This document shows positions 47,831-56,285 of a DNA stretch of 64,000 bases, piece after piece. The DNA lies in the NCBI GenBank assembly GCA_963825585.1, contig CAWGTX010000004.1, positions 62,001 through 126,000 on the forward strand, in the 5' to 3' direction. Made by a program: the position numbers and the translations under genes. Position 1 is the first letter of the stretch; each line of letters opens with the position of its first letter. Source of the DNA: JAOUGY01 sp963825585. GTDB taxonomy: Bacteria; Actinomycetota; Acidimicrobiia; Spongiisociales; ZC4RG35. The notes below the pieces were generated by a model. It had not been told where the DNA came from, did not search any database, and saw only the letters and a program-made list of their open reading frames with translations.

Positions 47831-48714
47831 TCGTCGTCCAGACCTTCGCCGAGGCTCGGGTGGCCGGGCGGGAGGGTTCCCGGGCCGGGCAGACCGTCGG
47901 GTTCGTCCCGACCATGGGCGCTCTGCATGCCGGCCATCGGTCGCTCATGAACGCGGCGCGGTCCCGCTGCGACACGGTGGTGGTGTCGATCTTCGTCAAC
48001 CCGCTTCAGTTCAACGACCCCAACGATCTCGCCAGGTATCCGCGCCCGCTCGAAGCGGACCTGCAGTTGTGTGAGGAGACGGGAGTCGACGTGGTCTTCG
48101 CCCCCGCCGCCCAGGAGATGTATCCGCGACCGATGCTCACGGCCGTCACGGTGAGGAGCGTTGTGGACCGGATGGAAGGTCCTCATCGTCCCGGCCATTT
48201 CGACGGGGTGGCGACGGTGGTCGCCAAGCTGTTCGCCGGGATCCAGCCCGACGTTGCCTTCTTCGGCCGCAAGGACGCACAGCAGCTGGCGGTGATCACC
48301 ACCATGGCCATCGACCTCGGCTTCCCGATCCAGATCGTTGGATGCCCGACGTTGCGTGAACCGGGAGGCCTCGCCATGTCGAGTCGAAACGTGTTCCTTT
48401 CGCCCGACGAGCGTGCCGAGGCGCTGGCGCTGGCGCGCGGACTCATGCGGGCCGCCGACGCGGTCGAGGCCGGCGAACGCACCGGAGAGGTGATCGAGGA
48501 GACCGCCCGCGCCGAGATGTCACACCTCCAACCCGAGTACGTCGAGTTGGCGAGCCAGGAGCGAGCGGACCGGCTCGAGGTCCTGGATCGTCCGGCGTTT
48601 CTGGCGGTGGCCGCCAGGGTTGGCACCACCAGGTTGATCGACAACGTCGCCTTCGACCGCGGCATCGATGGGTTCGTGGCCGATCGCGGCATCCTCGACG
48701 GCCGGAGCGCGTGA
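47827..48714 (+). CDS. panC: Pantothenate synthetase
   Basis: The product has 295 residues. It joins pantoate and beta-alanine using ATP. Signatures: GFVPTMGALHAGHRSL (HIGH-like), VVSIFVNPLQFN, EGPHRPGHFDGVATVVAKL, FFGRKDAQQL and MSSRN (KMSKS-like). ATGA overlap with DUF2520 and GTGA overlap with coaX. panD, which follows panC in Mycobacterium, is absent here. Confidence 0.95.
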   Translation: MIVVQTFAEARVAGREGSRAGQTVGFVPTMGALHAGHRSLMNAARSRCDTVVVSIFVNPLQFNDPNDLARYPRPLEADLQLCEETGVDVVFAPAAQEMYPRPMLTAVTVRSVVDRMEGPHRPGHFDGVATVVAKLFAGIQPDVAFFGRKDAQQLAVITTMAIDLGFPIQIVGCPTLREPGGLAMSSRNVFLSPDERAEALALARGLMRAADAVEAGERTGEVIEETARAEMSHLQPEYVELASQERADRLEVLDRPAFLAVAARVGTTRLIDNVAFDRGIDGFVADRGILDGRSA

Positions 48715-49475
48715 TGCTGTTGGTGCTCGATGTAGGCAACTCGACCACCGTCATCGGTCTGTTCGACGGTGCCCGCCGGATACGCCGCTGGCGCATCTCC
48801 ACCACGTCGCGCACCCCGGACGAGTACGAGCTGCTGCTCGACGGGCTGTTGGCGGCCGACGCCCCGGCCATCTCCGGCTCGGCCATGGCAAGCGTGGTGC
48901 CGTCGGTGACCGAGGCGTTGCGCCCGGCGTTGGCCCGGCTCACCGGCGAGCACGTGGTGGTGGTGGGTCCGGGTACCAGGACCGGGCTCCAGATCTCGGT
49001 CGACAATCCCCGTGAAGTGGGCGCCGACCGCATCGCCAACGCCATCGGTGCCATCGACCGCCACGGCGTGCCGGTGATCGCCGTCGACTTCGGGACAGCC
49101 ACGACCGTCGACATCATCGGCCAGACCGGCGCCTATCTCGGTGGGGCGATCGCACCCGGGGTGCGGGTCGCCAGCGAGGCCCTCATCGAGGCAACGTCGG
49201 CGCTGCGCAGGGTCGAGTTGGCGGTGCCAAGACACGTCATCGGTCGCAGTACGGTGGAGGCAACCCAGTCCGGGCTCGTGTACGGATTCGCCGGGCTGGT
49301 CGACGGTCTGGTGGCCCGCTTCTTCGAGGACCAGGAGCTTCCCGAGGACACCGCAGTGGTTGCCACGGGTGGACTCGCCGCCGTGATGGCGCCCTTGTGT
49401 CGGCGAGTCACCGTCGTAGACGACGATCTGACCCTGTGGGGCCTCCACGTCATCTTCCATCGCAACCCGATTTGA
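48711..49475 (+). CDS. coaX: Type III pantothenate kinase
   Basis: The product has 254 residues from GTG 48711. ASKHA fold: phosphate-1 LLVLDVGNSTTVIGLF (3-18), NPREVGADRIANAIGA, phosphate-2 VDFGTATTVDII, AIAPGV, and VATGGLA. It phosphorylates pantothenate as the first CoA step and is coupled to panC. Confidence 0.95.
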   Translation: MMLLVLDVGNSTTVIGLFDGARRIRRWRISTTSRTPDEYELLLDGLLAADAPAISGSAMASVVPSVTEALRPALARLTGEHVVVVGPGTRTGLQISVDNPREVGADRIANAIGAIDRHGVPVIAVDFGTATTVDIIGQTGAYLGGAIAPGVRVASEALIEATSALRRVELAVPRHVIGRSTVEATQSGLVYGFAGLVDGLVARFFEDQELPEDTAVVATGGLAAVMAPLCRRVTVVDDDLTLWGLHVIFHRNPI

Positions 49476-49527
49476 ACCCTGGAACGGATCGGTCCAAAGT
49501 GCCAGCCTTCACCGGAGACGATCAGCC

Positions 49528-51072
49528 ATGACCGAACAGTCCGATCCCCAACCAACGACACCCGATCCGGTCGCCTCCGAGACGGGCGACGAGCACGAGC
49601 GAAGTGGGCTCGCCGATCACCCGCTGACCTCGGCCCGTCTGGCCAAGGTCGACGGGTCCAGGGCTGCCGGCATCGAGCCCTACCCGGTCGGCTTCCGCCG
49701 CACCCACACCAGTGAGGACATCCGAAGCCGTCATGGAGACCTCGGACCGGGGGCCTCGACCGGTGAGACGGTCACCGTGGCGGGCCGGATGATGCTCAAG
49801 CGAAGCTTCGGCAATCTGGTGTTCGCCACCTTGCAGGACGGCGCCGGACGGATCCAGCTGATGGCCCAGCGCGACCAGTTGGGGGAGCGACTCGACGATC
49901 TCGAGGATCTGGATGTGGGGGACACGGTCGGCGCGGTTGGCGAGGTCGTCACCACCCGGAAGGGGGAGCTGAGCGTCAAGGTCTCGGACTTTTCCCTCCT
50001 CGCCAAGGGGTTGCGCCCGCTTCCCGAGAAATGGCACGGGCTGAGCGACATCGAGACGCGATCCCGCCGTCGCTACCTCGACCTGATCGTGAACCCCGAC
50101 TCCCGCGCCGTCGCCATCGCCCGGGCACGCATCGTCTCGGAGCTACGGCGTCAGTTCGAGTCCCGGGGCTACCTCGAAGTCGAGACACCGGTGCTGCTCA
50201 CCCAGGCGGGCGGTGCCCTGGCGCGGCCGTTCGAGACGCACCACAACGCGCTCGACATCGGCATGTATCTGCGCATCGCCACCGAGCTGCCGCTCAAGAT
50301 GCTGATCGTGGGCGGGTTGGAGAAGGTCTTCGAGATCGGAAGGATCTTCCGCAACGAAGGCATCGACGGCACCCACAACCCCGAGTTCACCATGCTGGAG
50401 TCCTACGAGGCCTACGCCGACTACCACGACATCCTGGATTTGGTCGAAGAAGTGATCTCGTCGCTGGCCGTCAGTGCCGTCGGGTCGAGTGTGATCGAAT
50501 ACCAGGGTCGCCCTCTCGATCTCACTCCTCCCTTCCGGCGCGCTCGCATGGTGGATCTGGTTGCCGAGGCCGTGGGTCGGCCGGTGTGGCCGGCGCCCGA
50601 CGACCTGGCCGCTATCGCCGCCCGCCATGGTGTCGAGGTCGACGAGGCGTGGAGTCCGGGGAAGGTGATCGAGGCCATGTTCGATGACCTGGTCGAACAC
50701 ACCATCTGGGAGCCGGTGTTCGTGACCGACCACCCGGTCGAGATCTCACCGCTGGCGAGGCGACATCGTGACGATGCTCTCCTCACCGAACGCTTCGAGC
50801 TGTTCATCGCCGGCGCCGAGTACGCCAACGCATATTCGGAGCTCAACGATCCGATCGATCAGCGCGACCGGTTCACGAACCAGGCCGCCGCCCGGGCCGC
50901 CGGAGACGCCGAGGCCCATGTGGTGGACGAGGCGTTCCTGCGGGCGCTCGAATACGGCATGCCGCCCACGGGTGGTCTGGGTATCGGAGTCGATCGTCTG
51001 GTGATGCTGCTCACCGACCAGACCCACATCCGCGACGTGATTCTGTTTCCGACGATGAGACCCGAGGAGTGA
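49528..51072 (+). CDS. lysS: Lysyl-tRNA synthetase, class II
   Basis: The product has 514 residues. OB-fold anticodon domain (about 70-190: VTVAGRMMLKRSFGNLVFATL), then the class II core: motif 1 near RRQFESRGYLEVETPVL, GGALARPFETHHNAL, motif 2 IFRNEGIDGTHNPEFTMLE, motif 3 GGLGIGVDRLVMLLT. Length and motifs are normal. It follows coaX, as in Mycobacterium. Confidence 0.96.
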   Translation: MTEQSDPQPTTPDPVASETGDEHERSGLADHPLTSARLAKVDGSRAAGIEPYPVGFRRTHTSEDIRSRHGDLGPGASTGETVTVAGRMMLKRSFGNLVFATLQDGAGRIQLMAQRDQLGERLDDLEDLDVGDTVGAVGEVVTTRKGELSVKVSDFSLLAKGLRPLPEKWHGLSDIETRSRRRYLDLIVNPDSRAVAIARARIVSELRRQFESRGYLEVETPVLLTQAGGALARPFETHHNALDIGMYLRIATELPLKMLIVGGLEKVFEIGRIFRNEGIDGTHNPEFTMLESYEAYADYHDILDLVEEVISSLAVSAVGSSVIEYQGRPLDLTPPFRRARMVDLVAEAVGRPVWPAPDDLAAIAARHGVEVDEAWSPGKVIEAMFDDLVEHTIWEPVFVTDHPVEISPLARRHRDDALLTERFELFIAGAEYANAYSELNDPIDQRDRFTNQAAARAAGDAEAHVVDEAFLRALEYGMPPTGGLGIGVDRLVMLLTDQTHIRDVILFPTMRPEE

Positions 51073-51182
51073 CCCGGGATCGACCCGCCCTGGTCGATCG
51101 CGTATGGAGGTCCGCGGGTGCCGCGGCTTTTCGCGTTGTCTGCGCTTGATTCCGATGGTGGGGGGCCGACAGGGCAACCATC

Positions 51183-51428
51183 ATGATCAGGTTGCATCAT
51201 TTCAGAGGCGAGGAGTTCTTCCTCAATTGCGACCTCGTCGAGAGCGTTCAATCAACCCCCGACACTGTGCTCACCCTCTTCGATGGGCGCAAGATGGTCG
51301 TGGCCGAGACCGCCGAGCAGGTGGTCGATCTCATCCGGCACTACCGGGCCTCGATCCTTCGCGAAGCCGACGCGCTCCGCTCGGGCGGCGCCAACCTGGT
51401 CGCCTTCCCCGGTGGACTCGAAGACTGA
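51183..51428 (+). CDS. flbD: Flagellar protein FlbD
   Basis: The product has 81 residues. FlbD signature: MIRLHHFRGEEFFLNCDLVE, then TPDTVLTLFDGRKMVVAETAEQVVDLI. Small cytoplasmic protein found in flagellar operons of Gram-positives and spirochaetes; its exact role is not settled. First flagellar gene of this region, apparently alone. Confidence 0.85.
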   Translation: MIRLHHFRGEEFFLNCDLVESVQSTPDTVLTLFDGRKMVVAETAEQVVDLIRHYRASILREADALRSGGANLVAFPGGLED

Positions 51429-51429
51429 G

Positions 51430-51482
51430 GTCGACTCTGTTGAGCGGTCGACTTGTTGGCCCGTCGACCTGTCGACCTGTCT
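51430..51482. repeat. GTCGACCTGT word cluster
   Basis: Six degenerate GTCGAC(C)TG words sit between convergent flbD and the GGDEF-like gene, in the GGTCAACA/GTTGACC family. Confidence 0.5.
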
Positions 51483-51484
51483 CG

Positions 51485-52054
51485 TCAGATCTGCCCGACG
51501 CTGTGGGAGTCGACCGCGGCCCGTTCGGCGATGCGGATGCAGGCGTCGAGGACCGTGCCGGAGGTGTGCCCGGCGTTGATGACTTCCACGGCCCCGACCT
51601 TGAAGTGACCGAGGTCGGGCATCGAACGGAGCGTCTTCGAGAGCAGATCGGAGACCCGATCTGCCACTACCTGAACCGTGCCGGGCTTGAGGTCGGCGAG
51701 GGTGGAAGCGAAGGTCATGTCGTCGATCCGACCCACCTCGTCGACCTCACGGACACCGGCACCGATCGTCGCCGCCAGGTGCTGGATGACCTCGAGGTCG
51801 TTGGGGTCGGCGGCGTCGAGCGGACGCATGGTGGGAAAACGCGCCACCAACAGCCCGTAGATGTCGCCGCGTCTCGCCATCCATCTGCGACCCCGTTCGA
51901 GCGACTCGAGGATGCCCGTGCGGTTGAGAATGCCGGCGTCGAGGTCGGTGGTACCCACCACCTCGAGGGTCAGCTTGAGCCTGTCGAGCTCGTCGAGGGT
52001 GTCGAGGAGCAGGCGCTCCATCTCTACCGGGTCGGTGGGTAGTTGGCGGTCCAT
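51485..52054 (-). CDS. Degenerate GGDEF-domain protein
   Basis: The product has 189 residues from ATG 52054. Coiled N-terminus (ERLLLDTLDELDRLKLTLE) then TDLDAGILNRTGILESL, the start of a diguanylate cyclase fold. The signature loop reads VGRIDDMTFAS where active enzymes have GGDEF, so c-di-GMP synthesis is unlikely; it may bind a nucleotide or a partner. Soluble. Divergent from flgN. Confidence 0.65.
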   Translation of the reverse strand: MDRQLPTDPVEMERLLLDTLDELDRLKLTLEVVGTTDLDAGILNRTGILESLERGRRWMARRGDIYGLLVARFPTMRPLDAADPNDLEVIQHLAATIGAGVREVDEVGRIDDMTFASTLADLKPGTVQVVADRVSDLLSKTLRSMPDLGHFKVGAVEVINAGHTSGTVLDACIRIAERAAVDSHSVGQI

Positions 52055-52104
52055 CCGGTCCGACGATAGCTCGCGGGCTGTGAATGGGAAGGGCCATAGG
52101 CGAG

Positions 52105-52135
52105 TCAAACGGCGCCGACTGCAGAGACCCGATGT
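52105..52135 (+). promoter_or_regulatory. Possible FliA-type promoter upstream of flgN
   Basis: TCAAAC (52105) and CCCGATGT (52128-52135), 17 bases between, resemble a sigma-28 promoter (TAAA and GCCGATAA). Similar CCGATG boxes precede fliA (56.24 kb) and flbD (51.15 kb). Spacing is not constant, so weakly supported. Confidence 0.25.
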
Positions 52136-52232
52136 CGGCCAGAACCCAGGGGGACACGCCAGGAAAGCGGACGGTTCTGCCTGCGCCTCCTGCCCTTAAC
52201 GACGGCTGGTTTCCGCCGACTGGAGTCTGACC

Positions 52233-52745
52233 ATGAGTACCGCCTACCGCCAGCAGCTCGCAGCCGTGGCAGAGACGCTCCATTCCGAGCGTCAACTGCT
52301 CGAGCACCTGTTGTTCAAGCTGATCGAGGCGCGTCTCGTGTTGGCGGCGGACCAGGCCCGGTTCCTTCCCCAGGCGCTCCGCGAGGTGGAAGTGCTCGTC
52401 GACAAGGTCCGATTCGGCGAAGGTCACCGCCAGCTGGCCATCCGTCGTCTGGCAGCCGCCATCGGAGAACCCGAAGATCGGATCACGCTGTCGTTCCTGG
52501 TGCAGTGGTCACCTGAACCGTTCCGCACCATGTTCGCCGAGCACCGCGATCATTTCCGTCGTCTGACCACCGAGATCGAGCAGGCGTCGCTCGACAACCG
52601 CAGGCTGGCCAACCTCGCCGTCCAGAATCTCTCCGACACGCTGGGCACGCTCCTCGGTGGCCCCGACCCCGGCACCTACACCCCTCAGGGCATCCGTGGC
52701 GGCGCCACGGTCGTGCTCCCTACCCGAATCGACGAGGTGCTCTGA
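52233..52745 (+). CDS. flgN: FlgN-family flagellar export chaperone
   Basis: The product has 170 residues, mostly helical (ETLHSERQLLEHLLFKLIEARLVLAADQ). FlgN chaperones FlgK and FlgL for export. Its TGA overlaps the flgK ATG by one base, the expected coupling. The C-terminal 30 residues are a Gly/Pro extension. Confidence 0.8.
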   Translation: MSTAYRQQLAAVAETLHSERQLLEHLLFKLIEARLVLAADQARFLPQALREVEVLVDKVRFGEGHRQLAIRRLAAAIGEPEDRITLSFLVQWSPEPFRTMFAEHRDHFRRLTTEIEQASLDNRRLANLAVQNLSDTLGTLLGGPDPGTYTPQGIRGGATVVLPTRIDEVL

Positions 52746-54115
52746 TGGCGGACTTCTCCGCGCTGCATGTCGCCCTGAGTGGCTTGCGAGCCGCTCAACT
52801 GGCCATGGACACGGCCTCCCACAACGTCTCGAACGCCAACACCGTTGGCTACACCCGTCAGAAGGTCGACCTCACCACCCGCTACCCGAGGATGACGGCC
52901 GAGGGCCAGATCGGCTTGGGGGTGAAGGTCTCCGACATCTCCCGGGTTCGCGATGCCTTCCTGGACGCCCGCTACCGGTCGAGTGCGGCGGCGTCCCAGT
53001 CGATCGACGCCCGGTCCGCCTTCCTCGATCGGGCCGAGCTGGTGCTCGCCGAACCGGAGATGGGCGTGACCGCCGAGTTGAGCCGCCTGTTCGAGAGCTT
53101 CGAGGACCTGGCTCTGAATCCGCCCGACGAGGCATCCAGGGTGGCCGTCCTCGGACAGATCTCGGCGCTCACCGGCCGGGTCAACGCCGTCGCAACCGGA
53201 TTCGAATCGCTCCGGTCAGACGGCGAAGTGGCCATGACCTCCACCATCGCCGAGGTGAACAGCGCGCTGCAACGAGTGGCGGAGCTCAACGTCGCCATCC
53301 TCGACGCCTCCACAGCGCCCGGCCAGCCCAACGACCTGATCGATCAGCGCGACCTTCTCCTCGATCGGCTGGCGGCGCTCGCCGGCACCACCGTTTCGAT
53401 GGACGACAACGGATCCGCCCGGGTGTCGATCGGTGGCATCTCGCTGGTGAGCGGCGCCACATCCCGCCCCCTGAACTACGACACCTCGACTGGACAGGTG
53501 CTGCATCCCAGCGGAGTCGCAGTCATCCCCGGTGGCGAGCTGCGCGGAATCCAACTGGCCATCACCGAGGACATCCCCAACCTCATGACCCGGTTGAACG
53601 ATTTCGCCGCCGATTTCGCCGCCGCCATCAACGGGATCCACAACGGTGGGTTCACCGCCGCCGGTGCCGCCGGTGGCGACCTACTCGGGTACGACCCCCT
53701 CAATCCCGCCCTGACACTCGCCGGTCTCGTCACCAATCCCGCCGACCTGGCAACCGCTGCCACCGCCGGGCCTCCGTATCCGGCCTACGACGGTTCGATA
53801 GCCCAGGAACTTGCAGACCTCCGCACCTCGTTGTCGGCCTCGGGTGGCAGCCAGTCGTTGTCCGACTCCTATCGGGCATTCGTCACCGCGCTTGGGCAGG
53901 AGTCGGCCGCCGCCCGCACCTCGTCGGAGACGCAGGCCGGTCTTTCGTCGGCGGCTGAACTCGCTCGAACCTCGAGCCACGGCGTGTCGGTGGATGAGGA
54001 GATGGTCAGCCTTATGGAGTTTCAACGCATGTACGAGGCCGCCGCCCGGGTGATCACAACCGTGGACCAGGCTCTCGACACCGTGATCAACCGTATGGGC
54101 GTCGTAGGGAGGTGA
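52745..54115 (+). CDS. flgK: Flagellar hook-associated protein 1
   Basis: The product has 456 residues. N-terminal flagellar rod/hook motif: LHVALSGLRAAQLAMDTASHNVSNANTVGYTRQKVDL with the ANTxGYTR signature; C-terminus SVDEEMVSLMEFQRMYEAAARVITTVDQALDTVINRMG is the matching coiled segment. Hook-filament junction protein exported by the flagellar type III apparatus. Confidence 0.93.
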   Translation: MADFSALHVALSGLRAAQLAMDTASHNVSNANTVGYTRQKVDLTTRYPRMTAEGQIGLGVKVSDISRVRDAFLDARYRSSAAASQSIDARSAFLDRAELVLAEPEMGVTAELSRLFESFEDLALNPPDEASRVAVLGQISALTGRVNAVATGFESLRSDGEVAMTSTIAEVNSALQRVAELNVAILDASTAPGQPNDLIDQRDLLLDRLAALAGTTVSMDDNGSARVSIGGISLVSGATSRPLNYDTSTGQVLHPSGVAVIPGGELRGIQLAITEDIPNLMTRLNDFAADFAAAINGIHNGGFTAAGAAGGDLLGYDPLNPALTLAGLVTNPADLATAATAGPPYPAYDGSIAQELADLRTSLSASGGSQSLSDSYRAFVTALGQESAAARTSSETQAGLSSAAELARTSSHGVSVDEEMVSLMEFQRMYEAAARVITTVDQALDTVINRMGVVGR

Positions 54116-54121
54116 TGACCG

Positions 54122-55015
54122 GTGAACATGAGAATCACGAATCGCATGATGGTGGACCTGGCGGTCCAGCGGATGAACACCCGGCTGGGTCAATTCGAGC
54201 GTTCCCAGCGTGACCTGGCGACGGGGCGACGGATCCACGTCGCCAGCGACGATGTCGCCGGGATGAACGCAGCCATCGGGCTGCGGGGATCGTTGGCCGC
54301 CAACGCTCAAGCACAACGCAACGCCGAGGACGGCCTCATGTGGACCGATCTCGCCGATTCCCGTCTCGGCACCATGGTCGATCAGCTGCAGCGGGTGCGG
54401 GAGCTGGCCGTGCTCGGCGGCAACGGCACCGCCAACCCCATCGAGCTCGCCGCAATGGGCGTCGAGGTGGCAGAAACCAACGAGTCGTTCCAGTCGCTCG
54501 CCAACGCCAAGTTGAGCGGACGCCCCCTGTTCGCCGGTTTCCATGGTGGCGACGCCGTCGCGAAGGTTTCGGGTACCTGGACCTATCAGGGGGACGCCGG
54601 CGAGGTCACCCGTCGCGTGTCGGAAACCGACGTGGTCAAGGTGAACGTGACCGGCGACGAGGTCTTCGGGTTCAACGCCGGGGAGGATGTCTTCACCCTG
54701 TTGGAGGCGGTCGAGACCCAGCTCAACACCGGAGACAAGGCCGGGCTGCAGAGCTCACTCGAAGCGATCGACCGGACGCTCGACAGGTTGCTCACCGCTC
54801 GGGCCACCGTCGGTGCCTCGGCGAACCGCATCGAGAAGGCCATGTTCCGGGCTCAGGCGGACGACGTAGCTCTGCGTACGTCGCTGTCGGAGACCGAAGA
54901 CACCGACATGGCCCAAGCGATCATGGAGCTCCAGATCCAGGAAACCGCCTACCAGGCCGCTCAAGCAGCCCTCTCCAAGTCACTCCAGCCCTCACTTGCC
55001 TCGTTCCTGAGGTGA
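54122..55015 (+). CDS. flgL: Flagellar hook-associated protein 3
   Basis: The product has 297 residues from a GTG. Flagellin-like ends: MRITNRMMVDLAVQRMNTRL with SQRDLATGRRIHVASDD, and C-terminal SETEDTDMAQAIMELQIQETAYQAAQAALSKSLQPSLASFL. Lies six bases after flgK; the second hook-filament junction protein. Confidence 0.92.
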   Translation: MNMRITNRMMVDLAVQRMNTRLGQFERSQRDLATGRRIHVASDDVAGMNAAIGLRGSLAANAQAQRNAEDGLMWTDLADSRLGTMVDQLQRVRELAVLGGNGTANPIELAAMGVEVAETNESFQSLANAKLSGRPLFAGFHGGDAVAKVSGTWTYQGDAGEVTRRVSETDVVKVNVTGDEVFGFNAGEDVFTLLEAVETQLNTGDKAGLQSSLEAIDRTLDRLLTARATVGASANRIEKAMFRAQADDVALRTSLSETEDTDMAQAIMELQIQETAYQAAQAALSKSLQPSLASFLR

Positions 55016-55065
55016 GCGGGCGTTAGCCTGTGTCCTCGACGTCTCGGAAGAGGACCAGAACACCG

Positions 55066-55458
55066 ATGGAAGAACAACATCTCGAGTTCGACGATGGCAT
55101 ACCGGGTTTCCCCGATGCTCATCGATTCCAGTTGGTCGAGATCGTCGACGACGGGGCGTTCCAGTTGCTCCAGAGCGTCGACGACCCCGATCTCGCCATG
55201 GTCGTGGCAGTGCCCTGGCTCTTCTTTCCCGACTACTCGCCCGAGCTGACCGACATGGACCAGTCCGGTTTGGGTATCGAGAACGAACAGGACGCCGTCG
55301 TGTTCTGCGCCGTGACCCTCGACTCCGAGCAGAGGACGGCCCACATGAACCTGCTCGGTCCGTTCGTGGTGAACGTGAAGACTCGGAAAGGTCGCCAGAT
55401 CGTGCTCACAGATCAGGACTACCCGTTGCGTGCCGAGCTTCCCATGGGCGCCAACTGA
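55066..55458 (+). CDS. fliW: Flagellar assembly factor FliW
   Basis: The product has 130 residues; start ATG 55066 after GGAAGAGGA. FliW signatures: LEFDDGIPGFPDAHRFQLVE, FQLLQSVDDPDLAMVV, NLLGPFVVNVKTRKGRQIVL. FliW binds CsrA and flagellin, controlling flagellin translation. Its stop overlaps the csrA ATG by one base. Confidence 0.93.
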   Translation: MEEQHLEFDDGIPGFPDAHRFQLVEIVDDGAFQLLQSVDDPDLAMVVAVPWLFFPDYSPELTDMDQSGLGIENEQDAVVFCAVTLDSEQRTAHMNLLGPFVVNVKTRKGRQIVLTDQDYPLRAELPMGAN

Positions 55459-55715
55459 TGCTGGTGCTGAGTCGCAAGTCTGGCGAGTCCATCGTGATCG
55501 GCAACGACGTCGTCATCACCATCCTCGAGGTGAGGGGTGGACAGATCCGTATCGGCGTCGACGCTCCCCGCAACCTGGCGGTCCACCGGGCCGAGATCTA
55601 TGAGCAGGTGCAGGCCGAGAACCGGGCGGCGGCGGCGTCCACCGATCTCAAGGCTTCGATACTCTCGACCAAGGCGAGCGGTCTGAGACCTCAGGACCCA
55701 CGGCCCGCCGAGTAG
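55458..55715 (+). CDS. csrA: Carbon storage regulator CsrA
   Basis: The product has 85 residues: MLVLSRKSGESIVIGNDVVITILEV is the RNA-binding beta domain, then RIGVDAPRNLAVHRAEIYEQV. The tail (about 22 residues) is longer than usual. In flagellated Gram-positives CsrA represses the flagellin mRNA and is sequestered by FliW. The last 25 bases overlap the opposite-strand gene. Confidence 0.95.
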   Translation: MLVLSRKSGESIVIGNDVVITILEVRGGQIRIGVDAPRNLAVHRAEIYEQVQAENRAAAASTDLKASILSTKASGLRPQDPRPAE

Positions 55716-56149
55716 GTCTGGGCGCCGAATCCCGCGACGGCGCGAGCCACCACCCCGGCACGGTCACCCGCCCACGTGGCGGCCTGCGTGCGGTAGCGGG
55801 CCACTTCCTGGAGGAGCCGTCCCATGTCGTCGGCCAAACGGCCGAGGGTGGCCGCGGCCTCGGAGGGGGCGTCGGCGATGATCTCGCTGAGCGTTCCCTC
55901 GCCGTCGATTCCGGTGATGGTGCCGATGCCGATCGTGGTCATGGCTCTCATCAGCTCCGCCGCGCCCAGCTCGGCTTCCACCTCGAGGGCTTCGTCGATG
56001 GCGCGCCCGACGAAGCGGTGCTCGCCGGCGGCGATCAGCATCGAGATCTCGGCATGCCGGAAGAGGAGCTGTTCGAGCAGTCTCCTCTGATTCGACATGA
56101 TGGCGATCAGGTCCTGGTGGCTTGGAGTGGCGAGTGCCGAAGTCATCAC
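55691..56149 (-). CDS. FlgN-like helical protein, second copy, antisense to csrA end
   Basis: The product has 152 residues. The N-terminal helix IMSNQRRLLEQLLFRHAEISMLIAAGEHRFVGRAI aligns by eye with flgN's HSERQLLEHLLFKLIEARLVLAADQARFLPQAL, so it is probably a chaperone paralog. It is transcribed against the fliW-csrA operon and its 3' end overlaps csrA by 25 bases. No ribosome-binding clue separates the first two Met codons. Confidence 0.55.
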   Translation of the reverse strand: MMTSALATPSHQDLIAIMSNQRRLLEQLLFRHAEISMLIAAGEHRFVGRAIDEALEVEAELGAAELMRAMTTIGIGTITGIDGEGTLSEIIADAPSEAAATLGRLADDMGRLLQEVARYRTQAATWAGDRAGVVARAVAGFGAQTYSAGRGS

Positions 56150-56214
56150 CAGGGCCCCGTCGGCAGATTCCCCCGAGGTTGCGCGTTTGGGGGGTGACTA
56201 CGCCAATATGGCCC

Positions 56215-56243
56215 TCAAGAGTCGGCCCCCAGAATCCCGATGC
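56215..56243 (+). promoter_or_regulatory. Possible FliA-type promoter upstream of fliA
   Basis: TCAAG (56215-56219), 16 bases, CCCGATGC (56236-56243), 43 bases before the ATG. Resembles the sigma-28 consensus and would imply autoregulation; unproven. Confidence 0.3.
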
Positions 56244-56285
56244 CTACCTCGTACAGGACACAGAAGGCATTGGGGGTCCGACATC

